Assembly (NCBI RefSeq): GCF_040115645.1
Contig: NC_089575.1
Span: forward strand, 1,488,001-1,552,000
Source: Euwallacea fornicatus
Lineage: Eukaryota; Arthropoda; Insecta; Coleoptera; Curculionidae
Length of the DNA stretch: 64,000 bases
Direction: 5' to 3'
In this document: piece after piece, positions 1-11,830 of the stretch
Numbering within the stretch: the first letter of the stretch is position 1
How the letters are laid out: each line of letters begins with the position of its first letter
Program-made: the position numbers and the translations under genes
The notes under the pieces: model-generated
What the model saw: the letters and a program-made list of their open reading frames with translations, nothing else
Databases searched by the model: none
What the model was told of the DNA's origin: nothing

Positions 1-940
1 CACCTAAAGGATTTGTGTAAAAAAAGCGTTATGGAATTTTAGTAACATGAATATATGTTATATGGGGGTTTTAGAGAAATAGAGGGAGAACCTGTGCGAA
101 TAGACATATATCATACAAAGTTAATTAACACTCTCCATAGAAAATTGATTTCGAATAAAATTTAAAAATTAGCGCCATGTCAAAAAATTTTCTCTCAAAT
201 TCTCGACAGACCTGCCATACTGTATCTCTTTCTATCTTATAACGAACGAAAAAAGAAAGCGATTGATGTACTGATAAACAAAATACAAGGTGACGGATGT
301 AATCAAATACGTACTTGCTTCAAATTCGCCTTACCTTCAAGGGTAGATAAATATTTACCAACGTGTACAAATCCACAGAACTTTCATCTGAGGTATATAA
401 ATTAATCCCGTTCTTATTTTCTTGCCCGCAAAGCCTACAAAGATGGGAACTTGACAACAAAACACTCATCTCCATCTTGAATTTTTATGGTTAATGCGGC
501 CGGCGTTGCCGCATTCACATGAGATCATCCAGCAATATAAATAATAGTGCGTAAATAGTTAAAAACACATACTTTTATTGTCGTTTGATCGCAATAATAA
601 ATAAATTTTGGTTTTGTCACGATCTGATGTTTTATGTGCATTTTTATAATGTGGCGGAAAACATAAATTGCCTGGTTAATATCTAAAAACTTATGAATTT
701 ATAGACAATCCGGCAACCGGGTTGTGCTACATTCAGTATGCAACCAACAAAACATAGGAAGATTCACCAAGAAGTTCTTTGGGGATGCGGATAGAATGCG
801 TCTTCAGAAGCAATCCTATTGGAAGGACATATTTTTTATTTAATTTTTCCGATAAAAAATTATAGAATATAGTAATTAATAACTAACTAATCAAATTATT
901 AAAAAAATAAAAGATTTTAATACTCACCAATGGGCATATC
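1..940. other. Intergenic, no supported gene
   Basis: AT-rich sequence without a convincing exon. Open frames are short and have no recognisable protein signature. A reading on the minus strand around 740-790 is open for about 25 codons behind a possible acceptor, but it cannot be joined in frame to the exon-like segment at 941-1090, so no gene is called. Confidence 0.5.
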
Positions 941-1090
941 CCTGATTTTCTAAGCTCAAGTTTTTCCGGATAAATCACAACTATTATTACTTTTAAACAC
1001 GCATTATCGAATTCTTTTGGAGCTTTTGAACAGGTTTTCTTATCTAGTATTAGTAAAACACGACCAACCACGAGGAACGGCGGCAATTGC
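941..1090 (-). other. Possible orphan coding exon
   Basis: On the minus strand an acceptor-like TATTAG is followed by one uninterrupted 50-codon frame that ends exactly at a strong donor (GTGAGT). The encoded piece contains VVGRVLLILDKKTC and ICPL. I do not recognise the family. The other two frames carry stops, which fits an exon. No matching upstream or downstream exon could be placed, and the next downstream open piece gives a stop almost at once in the required phase. It may be one exon of a gene that continues left of the window, or a chance open frame. Confidence 0.3.
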
Positions 1091-1449
1091 TAATAATTAA
1101 ACATCGTAAATTTGGTACTAGTAGCAACCTATCTGCACACAACGAATGTTCAATATTGATGTTTGTTCAACTCACAGCATACCAATAACTAAACAATAAT
1201 GAGTGCACAGCAGTTGTAGACGATTCTTAGAAGAGATAACCACAAAGAAAATTACTCCCGATCTAATCAAAATCCCACTCTATGTTTTGCTTGGAAAAGA
1301 AAAGTGCGAAAACATATAATTTGGTGGATTAGTAACAGGAAAATTATCAACGAGGTATGTAATGAAGAAATGTAGTGGTAGTTAACATTAAAACAAGTTC
1401 GCAATTTTGTCAAGAATTATATGATATATATATTAAGAAATAACGAAAA

Positions 1450-4021
1450 TCAAAAACGCATGCAACGAAACAAACTCCGAATAACAATAATAATTAGACT
1501 GAAAGCGACTCCCACAAGACAAATACATAAAATAAGAAAATTACGGTTCCTAACATTTTCTCTCAGAATGTTGGTTTTTATAATTTCTCCTCTGACCACC
1601 CGTAAGACTTTAAAAAACACTTGTAACTCCCAGTTTTGAAAAGTTGTCACACCCTCGGAAGTGTTCCTTACGTCCGACTCTATAAAGCTCCGTTTGGTTC
1701 TTACATTAGAATCCCCAATGCAGGATGCCTGAAATAGTTGGAAAAAGTATATTTTAATCAATTAATTCTGTTGTCACCATTTTATGGACTCTTGCACACA
1801 AATATTTTGTTATTGGCGTTGGAGTTAACAACCTAAATTGGTTTTGTTGAGACGTGCCTATTAAAGCTTTAAAGCTTCGTTAACACTTTATAATTAGTAT
1901 GTAAAACCGGCAGCATGCCAGCCCTTGTAAATATGTTTTTTTTTTCCGAATGTATGTCAGCGCCTAAGGATGGAACATGATATGAATATTTTAGTGCAAT
2001 AAATAGAATAAACTGTATATTGTTTTTGAATAAAACCTGCATCATGACACTCTATATGTTAAGCGAATACCTCAATTGTTTGTTTAATTAAGATAAGAAC
2101 ATAGTTAGGTCTATTAGCAGAACAAGTGTTCCTATATAATAAAGATCATTTGAATCGTCAATTAAGTTGTTACCAAATCATTTATAGAGTCATTATGCAA
2201 AGTTATTATTTGCTTAATACAGTATACATACCCTCAAACAGTCTTGAGCTTGCACACACCCTTGAGTTCTAACCGAAATCACCATTTCATCCCCTTGGGG
2301 CTCTTCTTGAAATAAAAAAGCCCTAAAAAAGTTAATTATCCAGAGAGGAAGTTTTTTCTTATTTATTTTTGATTTACCGAAAGTTTAATTCAGTGACCAG
2401 GGGATTTATCCGGACTACCTGTCTAGGGCAGATACTTTTCATTTCAGGGTTTACGCAACCCTGCTGATTGACCAATGTAGCCGATTTTTTAGAGTTTAAT
2501 CCTGTTATTTGTACTGGCCCTATTAGACTATTTTTCCATCCTAAATAAAGAGCAGAGATATTATAGAATTATACATGGTGTACAGGGAAATTTTAATGGT
2601 ATAATGCATCTGGACATACTATTGTTGATCTAATAAAGGTATTTCCAAGGGGTAACTTCAGTGTGTCGAAATAAAAAAAAGTTTTTTCATTATTATCTAA
2701 AAAATGCTTAGAACAATTTAATAGGAAAATGCGACATTTAATAACAATATTGTAATGTGCCTCTTAGATATATCAAAGTTTGTCTACAAATTTCAGAAAA
2801 TGCCCAAGGGCAGGCCTGTCGTAATGTCGTACAAAAGTAGTAACATCTGGTAAATTTTTGCAATTTTCATAACGATTTTTAGTAAAACAGCTAGAAAGGC
2901 AACTTTCGTTTCCCTTTATTTCTTCCGCATCTCGCTTCGTTTTCCAGATTAAAATTAAATTCTGAACTGCACACACTTAAATAAACTTAATACAACCCAT
3001 AAAATTTAAACTAATAGAATTAATAAATCGTCCCGTTAAAAATTAAAAAAATTAAATACCCCGTATAAACATTGTGATGAAACTTACCGTCACCTTCATC
3101 AACTACGGTTCGAAGCAGCAGTTCCTCTCCTAGTTCGATTACACTATCAGATTGAACATTTTGGTCAAAAACACCACTTCCAGGCCGTTTTTTGAAAATT
3201 CCAATCCGGGTTTTTAGGTTCTTTTTGGTGCCACCGGTAGCGATCACCCCATCGTTGGACCTGGCCTTAGATACTGGCCTAAAAATCATCACTCAAGTGA
3301 CCCTTTCGCTTTCACCATTTTCTTTAAATTCTTACTGTATTTTGTTGCTGCCTAACTTCACATGCCTAGTCTGACTAACAACCCTCTCTTGAGGCACACA
3401 CATCAAAGTGACAGTTTCATCTTCCGGCAGCTTTATCCCTCTCACCGACGGCACCCTTACAACCACACACATATTTTCCTCACCGGCCTCCATTTTACCA
3501 CTTTGACATCCCCTCACTCCGCATTTTAGCATACTATTCAAACTATCCAGATCGATTCTATAAGAATTCCCCGGTAAATGTTTAATACACTCCTCATGTG
3601 CATCATCCACCACTGGAAGATTGCCAGAAGTCACCCTGAAAGTCGCCCTAAAGTTAATTCCTTGGACGCAAGACATGTTCTCTATTTTAAGTTGGCGGGG
3701 TTGCGAGTCTTGGTTTCGAGGAGGGAGGTAGCTGCTAGGCGGAGGTTGGGCTGGTATTACTATAGTGTCATCGCTTGGTAATGGAGGTAAATAACCCGTG
3801 TGGGGAGGCTGAGTTTCGTCCGGGGGTAGGTAGATGGTTGGTGGTAAAGGAGAAGGCTCGTCTAGTTGCCCGGGTGGTAGAGGAGGTGCGGGGTAAATGT
3901 AACTCACTTCTGGGGGTACACGGGCGAAAAACAGGCGATCCACCCCGTTAACGTCACTAAGAACGCTAGAAACGTACATGTGAACTAAAATGACCCATGT
4001 GATGCCTAGAGGAGGGTTCAT
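1450..4021 (-). CDS. ZP-domain membrane protein with Pro-rich N terminus
   Basis: Five exons on the minus strand: 4021-3336, 3278-3088, 2540-2378, 2322-2232 and 1728-1450. The sum is 1410 nt, 469 aa plus stop, with every join in phase. The product has a hydrophobic N terminus (likely signal peptide) and a proline-rich stretch with repeated YLPP/LPP (about residues 35-110). A zona pellucida domain follows (about 115-385), with spaced cysteines and the typical segments DGWKNSLIGPV, LVNQQGC and FRAFLFQ. Next come a furin-like RTKRS site (about 387-391) and one membrane helix near the C terminus (about 441-461). ZP proteins of this type polymerise after furin cleavage in the apical extracellular matrix under insect cuticle. 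The Pro-rich YLPP form resembles one group of insect cuticular ZP proteins, but I cannot name the orthologue. The 57-nt first intron makes two separate open frames look like two genes. The gene is divergent from the Bcl-2 gene. Confidence 0.85.
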
Positions 4022-4584
4022 CTTTGCTATTATTTGTGAAACTAAATCAACCAGCAGCTACTAAAAGGATTTATATGAGGTATTATCTGAAAGCCTTAAG
4101 TAATCCACATTCGTTACAAGAAGAAATGTTTGGCCCCAATCATGTACTTAGAGACAAGTTCATTTTTTTAGGACGTTACAAGGGGCTATTGTTTCAAATT
4201 TTCACTGCGTTAATCTGTTTTTGATACTTTTTACATGGAACTGGTATAAATCGCATAATCAAAATTTCTTCTACAAAACAGGTTCCGCTCTTGTATAGAG
4301 GATTATGTTCGATTTGGGTAAAGTGGAATATTAATCATCTTCAAGTAATTGTTTTCGGTTGGCGACATTTAAAAGGTACATTTTCGACTTCCGATCAACA
4401 TGGAACAATATGGGTTAATTGGGTATCAGACCGTTTATTAATAGCTTATTATTTAGAGCAAGAGTGTCGACACCTTTGAAAATATATAACGACAAAGTTA
4501 TTTACAAAAATAACATTAAGAATTATCAAATTGTAGGTTCATGCCACATTTTCCTACCCTGGTAGATAACGCTGTTCTTTCACC
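4022..4584. promoter_or_regulatory. Divergent promoter region, ZP gene / Bcl-2 gene
   Basis: 563 bp separate the two start codons, which face away from each other. The segment contains only short frames with no recognisable domain (for example 4291-4479 plus). It should hold both 5' UTRs and promoters, unless the Bcl-2 gene has a further non-coding exon here. No TATA box or initiator was assigned with confidence. Confidence 0.45.
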
Positions 4585-5680
4585 ATGGAAGTCTCCGTTA
4601 CTTCCGGAGGGGGAGATATACAGAGAAAATCCATGCCTGCCTCAAGGCCAAGACGAAAACTTAGCATTCCAGTTTTACAGCAAATTTCCACTGGTACTTA
4701 AACGAATTTATAATGTTTCCATTTATACATTCCGATATTCGATCAGGCTCAGGAGATGCACAAGCAGCCTTTAGGAGAAGATTTAGTAACGTCGGAGACG
4801 TAGTCACCAGAAAACTCTCCACCACCATCGGGTGGAGGACTGGAATAAGTAGTAAAAATTACCATATTAATAACCCTGCTTTAAATACCTATTTGATAAA
4901 TTCTCTATAAGCTAATCCTCCTGGGGAAGTAGTAGCAGTAGGCCGAGGGCTTTGCTCATTATATATTCGAACAAAACTAAAAAAATCCGGACTATTTGAC
5001 AAGAAACTGGGTCTAATGAGGGTGAGAAGCGCCCTAGGGACAATGATTGATTGCAGCAACACTGTTAGGGATGTTTTCCCCTGTAAATTAAACTTTTACT
5101 TTAAAGGAAGCGTTGGTATACTACGCAATTTCAGGTTTATTGTGTGCGTGTCAAGAATTAGAGAGAATGTACCCTAAACTATATTCTAATATCTCGAGAC
5201 AGACAGGTCCACCCCCTGGTGAAGGGAACGTCGGGGTGCTTTTAGCCGTAGGGCACCACATGCTCAGATCAGAACCCACTTGGGGGAAGGTACTATCTAA
5301 ATTTTATGTAGATAGATGATTTAGTTATTAATTTCTTAGATCGTAGCAATATACTGCGTAGCCGGAGGGTTGGCCATAGACTACGTTCGACAAGGCCAAA
5401 ACGAGAACCTTCATGTGATTTTAGAGGACATGTTCGAATTGTTGGAGAACCGAATGGCGAGTTGGGTGCATTCGACTGGGGGATGGGTATACAGCACTCA
5501 AAGGAGTTCTGTAACGTGGATTTTTGTGTGCATATGTTTTAGGTGGGACTCGGCGCGCATTGTAAGTCACAGATCAAGGAAGTGCCTCTGACGAAATATA
5601 TGACAATTTTTGGGCTGGCGACCATAATCTTGCTAGTTGCTTATTTTATTATAAGATTTTATGTGAAATTTGGGATGTGA
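4585..5680 (+). CDS. Bcl-2 family protein, Bok-like (Buffy/Debcl type)
   Basis: Six exons: 4585-4693, 4747-4848, 4912-5082, 5135-5289, 5340-5486 and 5543-5680, giving 822 nt and 273 aa. All introns are 50-63 nt. The start lies in a strong context (CACCATGG). An insect-typical N-terminal segment reads VVTRKLSTTIGWR (about 56-68). The α1/BH4-like helix has GRGLCSLYIRTKL; a BH3-like segment has QELERMYP (about 133-140). BH1 reads PTWGKIVAIYCVAGGLA (about 176-192), with WGK split from IVA by a 50-nt intron. BH2 reads HSTGGWVGLG (about 223-232). The last 45 residues end in a hydrophobic tail anchor (about 248-265). The family acts at mitochondrial or ER membranes to tune cell death; Drosophila has two Bok-like members, Buffy and Debcl. 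The sequence alone does not tell me which one this is, or whether it kills or protects. Confidence 0.9.
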
Positions 5681-5831
5681 TGAATTGCAAGGTGTAAATT
5701 TCTGGAATCTCATTCCATTAGATCTATATCTATGTGTAATGTATTATAGATATATAGATCTCCTGGATATTACTATAATTATTTTTCAGTATGCTGCGTG
5801 GAAAATTAAAAAAAAAGGCCTTTTATTAACT

Positions 5832-5837
5832 AATAAA
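5832..5837 (+). terminator. Poly(A) signal AATAAA, Bcl-2 gene
   Basis: First AATAAA after the stop codon at 5680, which would give a 3' UTR of about 170 nt. Confidence 0.5.
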
Positions 5838-8800
5838 TATCTACTAATAAGCATATACGTGAGACAGAACGACCTATGCGTGTGAACCTCTACAAGAAAA
5901 AAAAATAGAAGTATTAAAGCAATGTCATCAAATCTTGATTTACTCTAGAAATGTCCGTAATAATAAGGAGGTGGAACAAGAGGTGCAATATGATACAATC
6001 AACAGGCGGAGCGGACATTAAATTAAAAACAAGCTTCGTGAATTGTTTATTATTCACAAAAAGTTAAGTAACTTGGTCCATTTACTCCAATTATGAATTT
6101 ATTTGATATAAAGTTGAATGACCAGAGTTTTGATAAATCAATACACTGCATTCATGGACCTTGACGAAATTGTCAAACGTACGCGTGGACTTCTGGACAA
6201 AATGGCGGACGAAGGCTATCTGACAATATAGAAAAGTTTCTGGGAACTCTGCAACGTTTCTAGAAAATACCTTCAATTATCTACGAATTAAAGTTTCAAC
6301 AGCGCTTTCCCTGACTGCTTTCCATGCTCAATTAATCTAAAACATTCGAAAATACCACTGGCTACAGTAGACACCTCATGCGTCTTATTAATACCTCGAA
6401 AATTTGGCAAAATGTCAAACGGTGCAACTAATATTAGAACGCGGTAATCCAGACGGACTAGGCACGTCTTCAGCCCGGCTAGTTGTGTTCGTAGGCCTAA
6501 TGGCAATGTGCAACAGTGTTCCATCGGAGTAAAGGGCCGTTTTCCCCTATCAATATGAACGTAAGTTCTTTCTTCGGTTGCTCTCCGCCAACGCAACTTT
6601 CGAATTTTCATAAACCGAGAATTTAAAAACGGTCCTTTTCAGCGGGGAAATGTTACTTAATACCTACAAAATGCTGGCAAAATCAGCTGTTTTTGTGTTC
6701 TCTTGCAGAAAAACTTTCGATGCGCATGATTTACTGCGGGAGTACCTTCTAGAGATATTTTTCTGATATTTATATATGAAGTTCCCAGTCAACAAAGAAC
6801 GATTTATATTCATTTCAAAAATTCAGTAGGTAATACGATAACATATTTATGTACCACCTTCCAAAAGTCAGAGCTGCGTAATCCTCTCTTAAACAATTTC
6901 CCTTTCGTCTATCAAACCAGCTTTCCAATCTACGACTTTTGGATCAGATTAGAATACCCTGTGGTTGGAAATTCGATATCTCAAAGGCATGTGTGGGGCA
7001 TCCGGTCATTCATATCATACAAATAAACAAAAATAAGAGTAAACTCGTACTTTTATAATACGGAAGCAAAATAAACTCTAAAAATGTCTATAAATGAGTT
7101 GAAAATAAACCGTTCAATTTGAAAACAACAATATACATTTCTGAGTGTTCGCCAACTTTCCATCAATCATCTAGTACAGGTAGTTGAAAATGAGAGATAA
7201 TAATTACAAGAAATGTTATGTAATAGAATAGACATGGAAATAATTTTCCTTGAAACTATCATTGGATAACAAAATCTTATTAATAGGCCTTTTGTGTATT
7301 AGCCTGATTTATTATCACACTTTCCAAGTACCTGTAACGATGAAACGGGAAGTATAGCGATTCCCAAAAATATCCTCCGCTCAAAAGTTTGCCAGGAATT
7401 CGGCCGAGATGTTTTTACTTTTTTTGGGTTAATCAACTCTAATTAAAAATGTGTAATTATAATTTGTTAATAACTCCAGTCTCTCGCGACATTGTTTGAA
7501 ATTACTCGACGTAAAAGACCAATATAATCAGCTCTTAAGTTCAGCTCACATTTAACTAGCAAAAGTGTGTTTAAACTTGCTTTATTTTGTTGTTGCTGAC
7601 CTACATTTTAGTTTGATGTCCAGTTTAATGTACTAAACGCTTGTAATCGACAAATCAAGGCTGGCCGGACAGTTCCTGGTTTTGTGCATCTAAAAATATT
7701 CTTTCCGTGGGACTTAGTGAGCGCTAAATCATCGGTTATATTTTCGTCACACCAGTTTTCAAATTGAGTTTTCCGGTATCAAAACTTTACACATAAATAT
7801 TCGAATGTTCTCTTTTGGACTGGAATAGACTCACGAATACGCAAATAAATAACTCAGAATGTATTCACATAGAAGTTAGAAGTAGGTTCCGGGAGAACTG
7901 GCAATAATGCGTTAGGCAACGTAAAAAGGACATAAATTAAAAAGGATAATAGACCATACTTGCCAATGCTGCCTTTTAGTTCTGTATTTTGACTAGTTTT
8001 AAAGGCTACTTTTTGTCAAAAAATATTTTATTGTGGATACAATATAAAATACATGATATGATATATAAATAAAAAAAAAGTTGTGTGAAATAACCTTAAC
8101 TCGTATATAATTTGTTTCAGAATAAACAAGACAACAAATGGAAACCCATGGTGATCTCCAATCCCTCCACAAGGTTAAGAATGGCCCGAAATATGCCTCA
8201 ATGGGTGGTAAGCAACAGAAATAGACCCCTCAAAAAGGGGTTTATCACTATGGAAGATCATAATATATAAAAGAGAACAAATGTTCAAAAGACTGTAGAT
8301 CTTGGGAGTGGATTTCCAATTTTTAGAACGTGGCTCTCGATTTCTGATAACTCTTTTAAGCAAACCTAGTACAAACACATAAGAATCAATTATTTACAAC
8401 TGGGACAATATCATGACGTTAAATCCAAACTAAATTATAAGTCTACAGGTTGTAAGTGAATAAAAAAAATAGGCATATAGTATAAAACCAAAGCTGAATG
8501 ACAAATTCAATAACCTTCAAAGATTCTTAAATTAAAAGTAGCATGATAAACCTAGAAATACTAGTGTCCTTAACACTTCTTACTATAAATCTGAAGTGTA
8601 AAAAATAATTATCCAAAATCAGTTCGAAGAAAATGGGATATAGTAGTATGCTTAAAAAGCATTAAACTAAGGATTTAATCGATAACGAATGTCTTGTAAA
8701 ATGCATATTTGTTCCAAAGGCTTTAGGAATCCTTATTACTGTAATTTCTCCTTTACTTTATACAGAACCGGAGCATAAGCTCTCGCTTTACATTATATCA

Positions 8801-9179
8801 AGTAGATGGCAAATGCGCTAAAAGATTAACCGCATTATTGTCACTAAATAAAATCTTTATGTATCTAATACTTTTCGCCTAAAAAAAACTAAAATATAAG
8901 TTTATCATACAGTGACTCAACACTTCTCTTCGCCATTTTTTACTGGCAAATATGCATCTACTCTAAACCTAGAGAAAAGATCCCTTCTAATTGTTATTAT
9001 AATAAAACTTTAGTCTTTAAACTTACGCACTAGAAATAAAAAAATCGTAAACAATATTTTGGTTGCAATACCTCTTGATAGTAAAAATCAAGTATCTAGT
9101 ATTGCAAGGTATAAGGCCAAACTTGGCCTCTTCTCCTCAATTCTAATGTGTAAAAAACTTGTGTTCCTACAGCTAAAAT
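5838..9179. other. Gene-poor interval
   Basis: 3.3 kb of mostly AT-rich sequence. The only longer frame is 6288-6611 on the minus strand (107 aa, basic N terminus, no domain I recognise, no splice context that extends it). The segment at about 6170-6600 is less AT-rich than its surroundings and may be an old insertion. The rest holds the 3' UTR of the zinc-finger gene at its right side and nothing else I can support. Confidence 0.45.
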
Positions 9180-11007
9180 CTAATTTTTATCATTGTGTTC
9201 ATCCGAGTTGGATTCAGAGTCGCTGCTTGATTCTGAACCTTGATCTTCATGCTGTGCCTTCTTAATATCCTCTTCATTTGAGCTAACACTTGTTTTAGAG
9301 GAAATCTTCCTTCTCTTCCTGGCAGGCTTTGCTTCAGTGTCACTTTCAGTCTCCTCTTCAGTGTCCTCTTTTTCAGGCTCAACCACTTCTGAAGAAATCT
9401 CTTTATTTGCTTCAGTATCCCCTTCTTTAGCATTTTCATCCTTGTCACCTTGCTCACCTTCTTCCCCAGGAATATTCTTATACTTGCTCCTACCCTGCAC
9501 CTTATATTTATACCCCCCATCTTCCCTCATGTGTAGTTTTCTATGCAATTGCATATAAGATTGCGTGGAAAACTCCCTATTGCAAATATCACATTTGGCA
9601 TTCTTCATGCCTTTTATGAAATACTTCTTTCGGTTCTTCTGGTTATGCTTCCGCACTCTATGCCTCAGCAAACCAGCAGAACTATTGAACATTCTCTTGC
9701 AAACTGTGCACACATAATCCCCATTTGCATTGGGCTCCAAATTTACATCGGCTGGCGTTTCTGTTATTAATGAAACACTAAGTGCATCACCTTCAAATGA
9801 AGAATTTCCATCAGCAAAGTCTTTCAATGTCAATGAGGAATTCTGTGAGTCCTGATCTTTTCTATGTCTATTGATGCAGTCTTCATATTCTGAACGAATT
9901 AGATACTCAGTATAACAATAGCCACATTTAAATGGTAGTTTTCCAAGATGGAATTGTTTAAGATGTTGTTTAAGCATCCTGAGTGTTGGAAATGATCTTT
10001 GGCATGACTCACAGTTAATATCAGCCCTGTCCTGAGCAGTAGACAAAAAGTGCCCACCAGAGTACAAGTCATCTTTCGGAAGAATAGGAACAAAGTTAGC
10101 AGAATTTGTTTGGGTCTCTTTGCCATTTGATATCACTGTACCGACCCCATTCACCTTTGCTTTTACCATGTCAACTTTCTGCTTTGTAATCACTTCATCC
10201 CAGTCATGTTTCAATTCATCTTCACTTTCAGAAGGATCATCATGTTCAAGAGACAAAAATGACGTTGGGTCAATTTCAACACTCATTTCTTCTGCATTGG
10301 ATTCTGTTAATAACTCACTAACATTCACATTGTTTTTGAGTACGGATTCTCTGGGTTTCTTATGAAGTTTTAATGGTGGGGGATCAACAGGGGAAATAGG
10401 AATAAATTTTTGAAATGTGTTGTTGATGTTTAAAAATACGTTTTGGTTAGTATCTTTGACTTTTTTGCTCCCACTATCTGACACTTGTGGCACAGGGCTG
10501 ATAGTAGTCGTCGGTATAAGATTCAAAAAGACGTTTTGATAGGAGTTTACGTTGTTACCTGTCGTCCCTTGATTTTGTGACCCCACTAGAATCTTGACAT
10601 ACTTCTGATTGGGTAGCAACATATAGGCACCCCCTTGTCCCACGACACTCTCGGGTTTCGCAGGGGTTTGAGATTCATTTTTCTTTTGAGATTCCTTAAC
10701 CAATTCAACATAATTTTTTAAAACCCCTGCAGACTGCACACATTGTTTCTTGAAGCTGTAAGCTATGTTCAATCGCTTTATACAGGGATGACACAATAAA
10801 GGCTTGAAGGCAGTCCATTCCTATAAACAAATACATAACAATCCCGGTTCCGGGTAAACTAAACAACAATAAACTCACCACTTCAGATACGCAGAGCTGT
10901 AGTTTACTCATTAACGTTTCGTTCGGCTCATTCTCGATGTGGGCCAAATCAATGAGGTTTTTATCGTATTTCAGGCAAACGCGGCAGAAGTTTGGAAGAG
11001 CGAACAT
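9180..11007 (-). CDS. ZAD-C2H2 zinc-finger transcription factor
   Basis: Two exons, 11007-10879 and 10820-9180, with a 58-nt intron, giving 589 aa. The N terminus is a zinc-finger-associated domain (ZAD). Its zinc ligands are Cys8 and Cys11 (CRVC) and, across the intron, Cys53 and Cys56 (CHPC). A long linker with acidic and Ser-rich stretches follows. C2H2 fingers come next: CESCQRSFPTLRMLKQHLKQFH, an adjacent less regular one starting CGYC, then CTVCKRMFNSSAGLLRHRVRKH and CDICNREFSTQSYMQLHRKLH (each shortened here to its core pattern). The C terminus is strongly acidic with a basic KPARKRRK patch that could be a nuclear localisation signal. ZAD proteins are DNA-binding dimers that are greatly expanded in insects, so a one-to-one orthologue cannot be named. 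Target and role are unknown. Confidence 0.85.
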
Positions 11008-11830
11008 TTTTAAAAAACAAAATTAATCCATTAATTTAATTTATTTTTCTGATTAAAAACCAAAAACTGTCAAGGCTTTGTCACCCGATGCGCCATATTT
11101 GCCAAACGTAAATAAAAGAAAACAATTGCCGAAAAATGTGGGTGTTCACTTTAGACATCTTTTAATAGGCTATATGACTTTCTCTTTTTGTTATGTACAG
11201 TTAAAAGGAGTAGGCAACAAATCGGGTCAGCAGATATTAGACAGGAGAAGACTCTGTCATGTGTAACCAATATGACGGGACGAAAAACTCTAGGGATGAC
11301 TAAATTTAAATTTGACCGCGAAATGACGCGGTTATTTTTAATTCGATGTTGCGACGTTATTTGAAATAAAATTAAAAGAAGTGTGGCTAGAAATACACTA
11401 AAAATGCTACTAGAAGGTCGTAAAATACGTGGTTTTATTGGAATGCATTTAGAATTATCCTCCTTTCACTTTTTATCGAGTCACAATATAGGTAAATATA
11501 TAGATTCACTTTATTAGTTTACAGTATATGTCTTGTAGAGTTTGCGACTCATTAAAACATAGATTGAAGCGTGCTTTTGCTGTCCTCTTTTAGAAACGTT
11601 TTAATAAGTTAAAATGAAAAAAAATCATAATTCGTATATTGTTACTAGACACTGAAATACAAGTGTCATGCAACCAAGAATACATACAGCATTTTCCATT
11701 CAAAACGGGACCTTCCAAAATCTTCGTTTCCTCTTATTTTTTTGTAAAAATCATTATTCTAATTACTTTATTGTTTTGTTATTATTTTTTATTTCATAAT
11801 ACCTAAAAATCTACCAGTTCAATTTTTCAG

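Noticed and set aside
2773..2976. 67-codon minus-strand frame inside the ZP gene
   Set aside because: It lies in the 547-nt second intron; the flanking exons join in phase without it.
3020..3374. Two adjacent minus-strand frames that look like a broken or frameshifted ZP gene
   Set aside because: A 57-nt GT..AG intron (3279-3335) joins them in frame and restores the ZP sequence, so there is no break.
4024..4479. Short plus-strand frames upstream of the Bcl-2 gene
   Set aside because: No domain, and no splice route into the strong CACCATGG start; more likely 5' UTR or intergenic.
6288..6611. 107-codon minus-strand frame
   Set aside because: No recognisable motif or splice context; kept only as a note in the gene-poor interval.
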